From Hortaea werneckii (lineage: Eukaryota > Ascomycota > Dothideomycetes > Mycosphaerellales > Teratosphaeriaceae), in assembly GCA_037044905.1 (NCBI GenBank), contig JBAOKB010000030.1, positions 62,001 through 126,000 on the forward strand: a stretch of 64,000 nucleotides of DNA. Direction: 5' to 3'. Below are positions 45,473-56,151 of the stretch, one piece after another. A model generated the notes under the pieces. It had not been told where the DNA came from. It saw only the letters and a list, made by a program, of their open reading frames with translations, and searched no databases. Position 1 is the stretch's first letter. Each line of letters opens with the position of its first letter. The translations under genes were made by a program, and so were the position numbers.

Positions 45473-47906
45473 TCGATGTGAAGTTGAGACTACTTCGAAG
45501 TTGAGGATGTTGCTCTGTCCTCTTATCACTCCATGCTCACGGATGTGACGGGTAGGCTTACGTCTCTTCATAGCGGGCCTTTCGCTTTAACCGCGGAAAG
45601 TATTCGAAACATGTAATACGTAAAGAGTTTAGACGATGTCTCTTACGATGGACTGACATTGGCCTGGGGCGCTCTACCAGTCACGCTACTACCCATGAAG
45701 CCAGTCTCAAATAATTTGTACGTCTTTAACCAGTCCGACCTTCCATCCTCCATCCTGCGCCGATACACAGGTATCTTTTGGAGGGCCGTGGAGACCATGA
45801 CGGTCGATGTCTATGCTCCTTCGGTGCCAACACTGCCATCGCCTGGTCAGGAAGGCGATAGGCTCAGCAAGGCTATGACAGTGATCCGAAAAGAGTAGAT
45901 TCTGAACGCAGATGCCTCTAGTTTACACAAGCGGAGGTCAGAAAGGGCCACCGAAGTGTTCGTGCTGTGTGCACCGTCCTACACTACACATTTGGCTATA
46001 TTTTGATATTTAAGACATCAGGATAGTTTAGCAGGTACTCTACGTTTCTGGCTATGTCGGGAGTTCTGTAGGCACACAGCGCGTTCCCAGCAAATGGTCT
46101 GAAATCTGTAATGAGCAGCAACTAAGTATACCATTGAGATGCTTTACCTCCCGTGACAGTAGGTAGGTGTTGCTTGGCGTGAGTCTGTCGTAGAAAGGAA
46201 GACGATCAACAACCACATCCTAAAATGGGGATTACGACGAGGGACGTAAGGGTTGTCTTTTTTTTCGGAGGCTGTCGCAGGCGAGGCATGTCCCACCAAA
46301 GAGCGACGAAGTCAGAGACATGTATTGGAAAACGAATCATCACTTTAAGCTTTAAGTAATGGTCTACCTGCCGTGGCAGGCATCTCGATTGCTGATTCAT
46401 AGGATGAAGTGAAAAGGTGGACGAGCATGTCCGGTCGCCCTACTGCTATAATAGTCGACGGAAGTCATCGACGTAGCAAGGCAATCTCCAAAAGACGCCG
46501 GAGACGCTCGCCTATAAGCTTAAGCGCCAGAGCGATTTCAGGCTATTTCGCCTTACCTACATTACCCCTTTTGAACGTTGATGAAGCGTACAATATCGCG
46601 CCCGGCAGCTCTGCAACGCAAGAAGCAACTGTTTACAGAACGTTTTCAGGCGCTCAGACATCGTTCCTGGGAAATGATGGCGTTCACAGAAGCGTGATGA
46701 AAGGATGGAAGATGTAGGTGGCGGTAAGACAATGCGGCGCTGAAACAACTCCAAGTGGACTGTTATCGTCTGCTTCGACATGACTAATTGCCGGTACAGC
46801 GGTACGGGAGCCTGCAGACGGTTTTGAGTACGAAGGTACTTCCTAGGTATGGCCAAGTCGGTTAATGGATACTACGTCCGTAGTGAAGCCAATGTATCTG
46901 TCTGTCTGCCTCCGTAGTCATGCCCGTCCACGAGGAGACGGATTGACCAGTCAATAATACGATTGCGCATTGTCGGCGTCTTGACAGATTGATTTGTTAA
47001 GCCCACAGACATGAACAGTATCGCTCCTCGCCGAGGCGCATGATCCGCGTTCATTCTAATGCCCACCCCCTCCGAAATCGCTCCTGATGCTTGGTCGTTG
47101 CTGGATGTGCCAAGATGCGAAGCACGGACGAGGTTCAGGACAATGATGCACCTTTTCACATTTCGTCCGTTAGGCCGTACAATACTGCATCATATCGGCT
47201 GTTTATTATTAGTGTATACCTCGGAGGTAGGTATCGAGTAGAATGGGCCGTGTACATCCCGCCCCTTGTAATTCCGTGTAGAGGACCAAGACGGGAGTAG
47301 ATTGGAAGACGTAGCGAGAGCGGCGGATGTGCGAGGTGGGCGGCAAGTCTTACCGCTCATGCACCTGGTCGTTTCCGCGGACCTAGCTTAGGGCAAGTCC
47401 GGCGCGCACACAAACAAAAATCACGTTGACTGTTTCCTTGGGAATCTCAATTGCCCGTGTTTGTAGGAGGAGAGACATATCACATATCGTAGAGAACGTC
47501 AGCTGGTCGCGTACGCAAAACCTAAACAGGCTCTCATATTAGGAAATCGAGGTGTCGTCCGGCTAGACGGCTTGCAGACGACGAGGACGTAAGGCATTTG
47601 AGAGACGAGGTACATAACGAGATAGGCCCACGTACCTCTACCTTCGTAGCCTGGCTGTCCTATGCTATCACCCCCCGGAACCTACCGATGCCGCTTAACC
47701 CCTTAGTTTGCCGCGCCACTTTCAGGCTAGTGCAACCTCGTAACCGAGACACCACGCCAGTGAAGCTACCTCCGACTGATTATTACATTGGCATTCGGGA
47801 CTTATCATGACCACCTGTCACCGCTTATGCTAGCAAACTTCCCTTCTTTTCGTTATACACGCCTTGAAGAATCAAAGAAACCCCCGACAGCTGCATCACA
47901 TCCAAC
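45473..47906. other. Intergenic, 2.43 kb, no gene recognised
   Basis: Lies between pantothenate kinase and the first of the paralogue pair. Only ORFs under about 105 codons occur, none with a motif. There is no compatible splice assembly, RNA gene or clear repeat. Long enough to hold a non-coding transcript, but nothing in the sequence demonstrates one. Confidence 0.5.
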
Positions 47907-49730
47907 ATGTCAAGAGCGCCGGGTGGCAGGCTCAAAATCCTCGATATCGAGCGTAAGCTCGGTGTCTGGTTCCCCCTCGGCCTTTCACGGCACAAGGATC
48001 GCCTGAAAATCCCGCTCCTCAAGGACTTCAACGAAGACATCAAAAGACTCACGACCTCCTATGGTGGCAAAAATCAAGCGGAAATCCGCGACTCTGAGAC
48101 TTTGAGAATCGACGCCGAGAACCTCTTCCAAAAGTATGGCCCGGAATTATGGTCCGACGATACCCAAGATCGGCTCAGGTGGCTTGCGGATGCATCACAG
48201 ACTAATTTGAACGGTGCCTACCCACGCGATCTGTACTACTCAAAACAGGAAGATAGAGCCGAGTAAGTGAGAAGTCCTATGACATTGAATCCAATACCGA
48301 TCGCTAAGTTTCTCTGCAGGCTCTGGGAATCTTTCTACCTTTTGATCGTGGCAAAATGTATTCGATATTACGAAAATCATGGCAGAGGATGGCATTACGA
48401 ACCGGAGCCTTTGGACGGCCAGGCGGAGGAAACGGTGGATCGAGATGCACTCAATGGTGCCGTCGACCACGTCCTCGGGAGCGGTAGGGCCGCGTCGGAG
48501 CATGAAGAAGCCGACTCTTCCCTGAATCAAAGATCACCAGAAGCGCAGAAACGTCACTCCAATTTCACGCCGGTCAATTCAATCAACTACTACATCGAAG
48601 ATGGCGAGCCACCCGAGCAGCTGCCCGCAGAAGATTCATCCTCTGGCGTTCCCCATCGCTCGAGAAAACGCAGCAGTGTTCCAGGGACTGAAGCAAACTC
48701 TCCTGCAACCAAAAGGCCAAGGACAGAAGCTCCCCTCACTACCGTATCAAGCGCAGAGCAAACAGCCTCTCATTCGTTTGCCAGCTTGCCGGCTGATAGC
48801 AGAATGCCGCCACCGGCACCCGCACCGACCGAGAGGTATGGTGCACAGGGTCCTTCACCTATTACTGGCATCAATCCGATCGCCAGTGAAGTTTTGGGAC
48901 CCTATATGGACAGCCCAGTAGTATCGCAGCTTATCGGACCAAATGGACCAAAACTTGCTCGACCCGATTGGGAGAGAATACGCAGTGTATTCGAAAACGT
49001 GCCGGCTAGCAGAGTCGACGCTCAGACTCTGGTAACAGAGCTGTCAAAGAGCACTACAAATCCGTCGGCTGAGTCTCCGCTCGACAGACAACCGAACGGC
49101 GTCAAACCCGAACCTCAACACTCACCTGGTATGAACCCAACTGGCCACTCAACGTTGCCTACCTTCGCTTCTGTTGCCCAATCAAGCCCCGAAAACCGAC
49201 CCAGCGAAGCACCTCGACCGAACATAACGCCGCTCGGCAGCTCAAGCGGATTACCGAACGGCACATCCTGGCGCGCTGCAGGCCCTGCAACACAGCCGCC
49301 GCAACCGCCTACAAATGCTGCCTCGAGAGTAGGCACGCCTGCCCAACATCATCGTCACTCCCTCGATCCCCAATACCTCGACATGACTCCCCCGACCGGC
49401 GACTACAGCGACGCGCTCGAACGCGCCGAGCTCGAGATCGACTGGTGGGCCGACAACGAGCCTTCCGGCTGGCTCCAGCTCGAAGCGGGCGACGACGTCG
49501 GCAGCTTTTTCCGGAAAATCGACGAAGAAATGCCTCCACGACTAAAAGACCGTGCTGTGAGGGCTGTCAGGGTCGAACATCTTAACCCGCCGCCTCATTC
49601 GGGGAAGGCGTTTAATGGGCGGATCAGAAGAGGGGCGGAGGCTGGGTTCAAGGCCCTGGTTAGGCGTCTGAGGCAGTTGAGAGATGCGTCGACGCCTGAG
49701 CTGACTGTGACGGTGGAGTGGGAGGGTTGA
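47907..49730 (+). CDS. Uncharacterised protein, paralogue A of a neighbouring pair
   Basis: Not recognised. Two exons, 47907-48262 and 48320-49730, 588 residues; the 57-nt intron (GTAAGT ... CTGCAG) interrupts a codon after its second base. The first 150 residues look globular. They contain WSDDTQDRLRWLADASQ, then GAYPRDLYYSKQEDRAELWE followed by SFYLLIVAKCIRYYE. The middle (about 170-450) is Ser/Pro/Thr-rich and disordered, with a basic patch SRKRSSVPGTEANSPATKRP that may be a nuclear localisation signal. The last 110 residues look folded again (LEIDWWADNEPSGWLQLEAG, ending ELTVTVEWEG). The N-terminal part aligns with that of the gene at 50821, including the intron position and phase. A nuclear role is a guess; no function is proposed. 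Confidence 0.8.
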
Positions 49731-50820
49731 GTCGACCAAGACGTAGGCGAGAACATGTGTAGGCAAAAGCCGGGATTTCTTCTCAACAGTGTGCAGAATG
49801 GCTTTTTGGTGCTATTTGGGCTCTTCACTGGTGATGTTACAGTCTCACGACGTATGGGTTCTAGATCACAGGCCTTTCTCTCGCGATCACTTGGACGAGA
49901 TGCTGTTCCCACATGTCCAGCTGTTCCCACATGTCCAACAAATCGACATGTGGATTAGCGCAGACTCCCCATTCCTTCCACTTTGCCACTCCGCTTCTCG
50001 TCGAAACCGAGATGCTTGTCGAATTCGACTCCCTCTTCTTCCCGCAGTGTGACTCATTCCAGGCAATGTCCGTGCGAAAGGTACCCATCTTCGATTCTGT
50101 TGAGCAAGAGCCGCTTTGCGGTCTCCCATCCCACTGCTGATAACAGGACTTTATGTCACCGATTGCAGGTCTTTCCGCAGCCAAAGATCAATTAGAACGA
50201 TCCGGACTCTTTTCTGAGCTCTTCACACTGTTTGCAAGGGCAAAGCATGCAAATTTCGGTATCGACCCAAAATCGCTTAGTGAAAGCGCCACCCAACGAG
50301 CAACAGCAGCAGGCAGGAGTATTGTCCCTAGCTAGAACGAAGTCTTATGTATGTAGCCGTGTGACGAAGTCGCGGTGAAGGGGTTCTGTCCTGCTCGCAT
50401 CCGACGGGTTTAGATTAGTGTCCTAGCTTTTGTCGCTGATGTACATAGTCCTTCGCGATTTCCTCTTCGTTTGGCGAGGCTGGGGCAGCCCGATGGCATG
50501 GACATGGGATTCAACATGACCTTCGCTTTCCCTCTTTTAGATGTCTTTTGGCGCATTGCACTGTTGCCTCTATCAATGTAGCAGTTGGTAGGATGCTGGG
50601 AGCTTGCGGAAAGGGTGCCAAGAGATCCTATTGGTCCAACTGGACATGGGTGCCGTTGCAGGTGCCTGCTTTGGCCTTGTGTGCTTCCCCTGGCCTCTAT
50701 CGAGGCATATAGCTATACTGTTTGATCGGGAGGTGTTCTTAAAGATGAGGTGGATCTTTGGCATCTTTCGAAGTCGTTGTCGATTTAAATTAGCTAGACT
50801 TTGAAAGTAGAACCGCCAAT
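49731..50820. other. Spacer between the two paralogues
   Basis: 1.09 kb. Contains an 18-bp near-perfect tandem duplication at 49903-49938. An ORF at 50153-50335 could be a terminal exon or relic of an unrecognised gene, but no start or splice chain supports it. Otherwise it is the promoter of paralogue B. Confidence 0.45.
49903..49938. repeat. 18-bp tandem duplication
   Basis: The unit CTGTTCCCACATGTCCAG is repeated once with a single final-base change. Each copy carries the palindrome ACATGT. It looks like a recent slippage duplication. Confidence 0.85.
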
Positions 50821-52290
50821 ATGGAAGGCGTGAAGACTCTCGAGAATAGGTTAGGATTTGTTCATCAATTAGGGACGTTCAAATCTACAAAGCAGAGGGA
50901 TGGCAATGTATTGAGGTTGGTAACAGAGATTGATCGACTGACAGCGAAATATTGGTCAATGACCGAAGCTGTCATTCGACACCTGGACGAGTTCACTTCG
51001 GACGTCAACGCTGTCTTCGATGAATTAGGTCATTTCATCTGGCCGGCAGGGAACCGCAGATCCGTAGAATGGCTTGTTGAAGGGCGCAATGGAGACAAGC
51101 ACTGTCCGCGCGATCTCTACAGTCATGACGAGGATGACCAGCGCAAGTTAGTATCGAGCATATCCCTTACCAAGCACCTGATTAACGCCTGATAGACTAC
51201 GCTGGATTTTTCGCGACTTGGTGATAGCGAAGTGTCGATGTGCACGTGTCACCAGACTCAGGCAATCGGGCAACGAGAAGCTCTGCGAGCCCGATGAGTC
51301 TGGTGAAGATAGGAGCGAGGCCTCCCACAATGCTGCATCTGACGATGCGTCTGGTGGAGAACCAGCCTCTGACGACGATACATCCAGTGATCCGGACTAT
51401 CAGCCGTTTTCAAGAACCAGCGAACCGAATCCCTCGCCTCGATATGTCAATGGACGTGGCCACGCCCATCAACGTGAGCCAGAAACACCGCGAAGCCGAT
51501 CATCCAGGCGTTTCTCTCGACGTCACGGGCAAAGCTCCGCACAAGATGAGCATAACCAATGGGCAAGATCATGGACAGTCAACTCTAGCGTCGGCACATC
51601 TTCTCCCTTGAAGCGGCAAAGAAAGCCTTCAGAGCCCATGCCAGCGACCGCACCAACGGCGAACATGTCTCGAAGTATCACTCGAAGCATAGTCATTCTC
51701 AGGGTGGACCCGCAAAAGCTCAGCGCCTTGATGAAGGGATATCATAGCGATCCGACGATTTCCAGCAAGGGCAATGGCACGACAATCAAGAACGAGATCG
51801 GGCCTGATCAAATAGCGGCCGCCTCCGCCATCACGCGGAAAGCATCAAGGCCTGAGGTCCTCCTTGAGCTGAAGACGACTACCTCGCCAGTCATCAATCT
51901 TACTGATGGGACTCCGGAGAGCCTAGGTGAGAGAGTGCAGTATGCCGGGCGAGTGGCCACAGTGCCGCCTACACCGGTCAGCTTAGTCCAGAATCTTACC
52001 ACGACAGGCAGCGTAGGCCGTCAGTCGTTGTCTCAGACTCATCCCGTACAGCCGGCAGCTTCAGGACTGGACACGATCGCTGTGACCAATCTCCGCCTGG
52101 GGAAGCGAATCGCCGACTCCCTCGGTACTGTAGTTGCAGGCGAAGCATCTCACACGGATGCTAACGCCTCTGAAGAGCATTGCAACGAGCCACGACCCAC
52201 AATGCCGGAACCGTACCTGCCTCGACGGCCAGTCGGTTTGGCAAGCAATGAAGACGACGAGGACGAGAACGAGGACGAGGACGAGGACGA

Positions 52291-52329
<39 letters not shown>

Positions 52330-52888
52330 CGAGGACGACGACGAGGACGACGACGAGGACGAAGACGACGAGTTTTACTCGAGCACGCCACTACCGCCCA
52401 ACACGCACAGCCGCCACACGATCGAACCAACAGCGACTGCAAGTATGTTGCAGCCTGGAACGATCGCTGATGATAAGCAATCAAGAGGGTATGACACCGC
52501 CCGAGAGCAAGTTCGTCTCCGGGCGGATGAGACTAGACTTCGCGGCGCTGGCGGACAACTGGCAAGTCCTGTGTCCACGGGGGCGGGGTCGGGAAATCAA
52601 GCGGCGAGCCAGGCGGCAGATGAGTCACGGCATGCTGATCCTTTGAGTTGTCGCTTAGAACAGATGATCAGAGACGCCGAAGCCAGAGAAGAGCGAGTTC
52701 GACAGATCAGACAGAAGTTAAGGGAGCAGGGGCGGACGTTCCGCGAGGAGGAAGATGCAGCGTCTCGGAGGATAGCGGAGCTGGACCAAGAAATCCAGCA
52801 GTTGGAGAGAGACTCCCAAGATCTAGATAGGCATACTGAGGCGGTGAAGCGGATAGCAGCGCAGCCGTCGTCTTCTGACAGTCTGTGA
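50821..52888 (+). CDS. Uncharacterised protein, paralogue B, with acidic repeat and coiled coil
   Basis: Not recognised. Exons 50821-51146 and 51196-52888, 672 residues; the 49-nt intron (GTTAGT ... GATAG) splits a codon after its second base. The N-terminal 130 residues align with those of the gene at 47907: VFDELGHFIW against LFQKYGPELW, CPRDLYSHDEDDQRKLRW against YPRDLYYSKQEDRAELWE, and LVIAKCRC against LIVAKCIR. The middle is disordered. Residues from about 337 form an almost pure Asp/Glu block of about 40 residues, encoded by a GACGAG-type hexanucleotide repeat. The C-terminal 90 residues are a predicted coiled coil (RIAELDQEIQQLERDSQDLD). The C-terminus does not resemble that of paralogue A. 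Function unknown. Confidence 0.8.
52252..52370 (+). repeat. GACGAG/GACGAC coding microsatellite
   Basis: About 120 nt made almost solely of GAC and GAG codons inside paralogue B, giving an Asp/Glu tract. The reading frame is preserved by the trinucleotide periodicity. Confidence 0.92.
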
Positions 52889-53480
52889 TTGAACACTGAT
52901 TTCGAATGTATTTTGACGATTCAACTTTCATTTTGGTTATCGGTTAAATTCCAGTTACAGCCGGCTGAGGTGGGCTTAGACGTGCATGTACCTAGGTTGA
53001 TACTTATAGGTTTCAGGTAGTATTCTCGCGTGAAACAGGAGTCGCCCCGAATCTAGATGCCGCCGCGTAATATATCGTGAATAATAAAAATGCGTTGTCA
53101 GTGCATTCCAGCTGGATTAGTTGGGAGGAGACGGACACGATTGGTGGTCTCATGTATAATGGAAGGTTCTCGTTATAGCAGCAGTGGAGCCGCTATCCCA
53201 CATGCGGTACGGTTAGGGCCGCGGATCGCTTACGAAAGGGCTTGGCAGCGCCTCCCCATCGGGGCCAGTTGGGGGCCGCTGAGGCCGTTTAGGGGGAACT
53301 GGTGGGCGACAATAAGCAGCCGATCAGGGTCCTCGGGTCTCAGTGTGGACGCCTCCTTGCAACGTGTTCACTTTAAAGCAGCTGCCTCTCCCGCACGCTG
53401 CCCACTCGTCCACCTGTCCTCAAGCCCAAGCTCGTGACTCCAGCAATGTAGCCTTTCTTTTAGCTGCTGACAAGCCTATT
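52889..53480. other. Upstream region and leader of hacA
   Basis: 592 bp from the end of paralogue B to the hacA start. It contains ATG codons that would open upstream ORFs: one at 53090 reads 115 codons, and one at 53152 reads eight codons. The last 120 nt are pyrimidine-rich. Confidence 0.5.
53152..53178 (+). promoter_or_regulatory. Possible short upstream ORF in the hacA leader
   Basis: ATG followed by seven sense codons and TAG, about 300 nt before the hacA start. Fungal hacA mRNAs are known to carry upstream ORFs that restrain translation and are lost from stress-induced shorter transcripts. Whether this one lies inside the transcript is unknown. Confidence 0.35.
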
Positions 53481-54787
53481 ATGGAGACCCTCTCTCACCT
53501 CTCCACCCCCGCCATGAACACTCACGACCACCGCCGCGACAGCACCATGACTTCCGACCAGTTCCTCAAGATGGAGGACCTTCACTCTTCCGCCTCACCG
53601 TCACCATCCTTCGACCCGCAAGACACCTCGCCCGCCCCGGACGCGAGTCAGGCATCACCACCGCCCGTCATCGTCCAGTCTAAGCCGGCCAAGAAGAGGA
53701 AGTCGTGGGGCCAGGAACTGCCTGAGCCCAAGACGCACCTGCCACCACGCAAACGCGCCAAGACCGACGATGAGAAGGAGCAACGCCGTATCGAGCGCAT
53801 CAAGCGCAACCGCGCCGCCGCCCACAACTCGAGGGAGCGGAAGAGGCAAGAGACCGAGACGCTCGCCGTCGCTCTTGCCCGCGCCAATGCTGAGTTGGAA
53901 GCCTACCGCCGACTACACGGCCCACTCCCTGCCAACATCCAACTGCCAGACGTCCAGCTGAGCAGCGATATGTATGTCATACTTGCCTCGCAGCCACCAC
54001 CTCCATTGTCACGCTCCATCACGTGATACTAACCGATATCCCCAGGGTCGACACGCCAGCACCGTCACTCGTCGAGTCACATGGTACAGCCGAGGCAGCC
54101 CCGAGCCCTTCGTCACCAGCGACCCACATGTTCCACCTCCACCAAGACCAGCACATCAAGCAGGAACCGCTCGACCACCACCCCTTCCCGTCCACCATCC
54201 CGCCCGCCTTTGAGACCTCCCACCTGGAATCCAAGCCTACGCTCTCGCCCCTCGACCAGACACAACATTCTGCAGCAATGTTGTGCGACCTGCAGTGTCG
54301 GTCGAGCCCCGCGAGCAGCATCAACAACACCCCTTCAAGGATCCAGCCTCCAAAGACGTCAACTTCGCCCAGCTCCTCCTGGGCGGCTCTCTTCCTGCAT
54401 CTCATGATGCTTCAGATCCAGACCTGCTACAAGACTCTCCTGGTCGGCATCTGGAGCCTTTCGCCTTCGCGGATGGCGCGTATGATGCAAGCTTCAACCC
54501 ACCGCTTGACTTCTCGTTCGATGACTTCATCCATGACGACTCCGCTACTGTTGCGGTCGACGGCCATGGCGCAGCGTAATGCAGCGACTAGCCGTCTGGC
54601 CCGGCAGGGCGCTCTCGCAGCGCTTCAGCGGTCGTCGACGGATGACGTCTTCCGGGCGAGGGCCAAGACGGTGCGCCGCGAGGCGAAGTATCATCACCGC
54701 TCACGCCAGCGAAAGGCCCTGAAGCGGGATCCTACCGAGGACAATAACGATGTAGTGAAGAGCCACGATGGAAATGCGGGCGTTTGA
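53481..54787 (+). CDS. hacA: HacA/Hac1 bZIP transcription factor of the unfolded protein response
   Basis: Master activator of the unfolded protein response; its mRNA is spliced by Ire1. The block KKRKSWGQELPEPKTHLPPR leading into KRAKTDDEKEQRRIERIK and RNRAAAHNSRERKR is the fungal HacA bZIP basic region. A shortened leucine-zipper segment follows. A conventional 74-nt intron (53972-54045, GTATGT ... GATACTAACC ... CCCCAG) separates exon 1 from exon 2. A second, 20-nt unconventional intron (54273-54292) lies between two hairpins. With both removed (53481-53971, 54046-54272, 54293-54579) the protein has 334 residues and ends in an acidic activation-type tail (PLDFSFDDFIHDD). If the 20 nt are kept, the frame runs on to 54787 (410 residues) with a basic tail. 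Start 53481 is chosen as the first ATG of the conserved frame; a later in-frame ATG (MNTHDH) is possible. Confidence 0.95.
54261..54300 (+). promoter_or_regulatory. Twin Ire1-type hairpins around the hacA unconventional intron
   Basis: Hairpin 1: stem CACAACATT / AATGTTGTG (nine perfect pairs) around the loop CTGCAGC (54270-54276). Hairpin 2: stem CGAC / GTCG around the loop CTGCAGT (54290-54296). Both seven-base loops fit the Ire1 consensus CNG|CNGN, with cleavage after the third base. The predicted cuts, after 54272 and after 54292, release exactly 20 nt and put the downstream acidic tail in frame. Confidence 0.93.
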
Positions 54788-55210
54788 GGCGTTTACGGTC
54801 ACTGGGGGGGAATAAAAAGTCACACAGTAGCGTAGGCAGCGCCTGTACCAGTATCATGATGCTGATGTCTTACAAAACGTCTTACCATATTGTCATGTGT
54901 TAACATTCTTTTCTGTCAATTGCCTAACTGGATGTGTGGTTATTACCACTGACTTGATGGATCATGAACAGCGACCCAGGTCTACTCGGGAGGGAAGGTC
55001 ATGACGTTTCACGAAGGGGCAGCATTAGAGGAGAGCATTTGAGGCGGTTGGACGCCTGTCACTATTGCCTACTGACTAGCCGGGAGGCTCTGAAAGGGAT
55101 TTGAAGACTCGGATTCGTTCGAAACTCATTACACGGCTGCTTGCACCAACGACATTAACTCACTATGCTACCTACTCCAATCCCAACATGATCCGACAGA
55201 CTTCAGATAT
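54788..55210. other. Convergent intergenic region, hacA / dehydrogenase
   Basis: 423 bp containing both 3' flanks. Nothing recognised. Confidence 0.5.
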
Positions 55211-56151
55211 CTACCACCCATACTCCCCCAACCCGTCCCCATCCCCATGCGCAAACCGGCCATGCCACTCATCACACTCCCCCTCCACCATCCGCACAAT
55301 CGGCCGCGCCCCCTGACTCGTCGGCTTCGCCCCGTTCTCCGCCCTATTCATCCCGGACAGATTACTCACCGTGTACCCGGGACAATACGCAAACACCTTG
55401 AACCCCGCCCCGCCATAATCCGCCACCTGGCACGCCGTCACCATATTCATCGCCGCTTTGCTAGCCCGGTACCACGGCGCTCGGATCCCGGCTCCTGGTC
55501 CTTTTGGGTTCAGGCGCGAGGTTATCGACCCTGCTCCCGAGCTTACGGAGATTATCCGGGGCGTTGTGCTGGATTTCCGGAGTATGGGGGAGAAGGCCTC
55601 GCCCATGAGTAGTGGGCCTGTGGCGTTGGTCTGGAAGCACTGGGCTGTGTAGTCCGCCAGTGGTTGTAAGGGCGTGGGTTCCTCTGGACTCGCGGTCATG
55701 TAGTTGTTTAGTACCGCGGTGGGGGTTCCTTCCGCAGGGGAGGCGATGGCTGCGTTGTTGATTAGGGCGTCCAATCTTTGTCTTTGGGTTAGTCTTGGGT
55801 TCTTTTGCGGTGACGAGGGAGTTTTGGGGGGTCGAGATTTCGCACCTTCCATGTTTACTCTCTACCGTCTTCGCCGCGGCTTCGATGGATTGGGGATCCG
55901 TTACGTCTAGCTGTAGTAGCTCGACTGAACCCGCGAGGTCGCGGGATTGTAAGTCCTTCACGGCTGCCTCGCCTTTCTCGAGGGATCGACTGCCGAGGAT
56001 TACGTGTTTGGTTTTGTCTGCCAGTAGTTGTGCGGCGACTTCGAAGCCAATCCCGCTGTTGCCTATGTAAAGTGTGAGCTATTGCTGTGGATTTTAGAGG
56101 GGAGTCTTGCTCACCTCCGGTGATGAGAACGATGGTTTTGTCGGTGGCCAT
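55211..56151 (-). CDS. Short-chain dehydrogenase/reductase
   Basis: Classical SDR using NAD(P)(H); substrate unknown. Exons 56151-56115, 56062-55846 and 55775-55211 give 272 residues. Seen after joining: the cofactor motif TGGNSGIGFE (split by intron 1), LDVTDPQS, LINNAAIA, ISVSSGAGS, and the catalytic Tyr-x3-Lys as WYRASKAAMN, then AYCPGYTVSNLSG. The fold is complete and the length normal. Intron 2 has an unusual donor, GTGCGA, but frame and motif spacing support it. It is convergent with hacA and starts the accessory-looking block to its right. No pathway assigned. Confidence 0.9.

Noticed and set aside
49913..50335. Possible small gene between the paralogues
   Set aside because: Two short open stretches exist, but no convincing donor, start context or motif joins them.
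52134..52646. Arg-Thr repeat protein in another frame
   Set aside because: Alternate-frame reading of the GAC/GAG repeat of paralogue B; the Asp/Glu frame has the intron and the flanking conserved sequence.
54273..54292. A frameshift or assembly error in hacA
   Set aside because: The two frames are separated by an exact 20-nt Ire1 intron with matching hairpins, the known arrangement in fungi.
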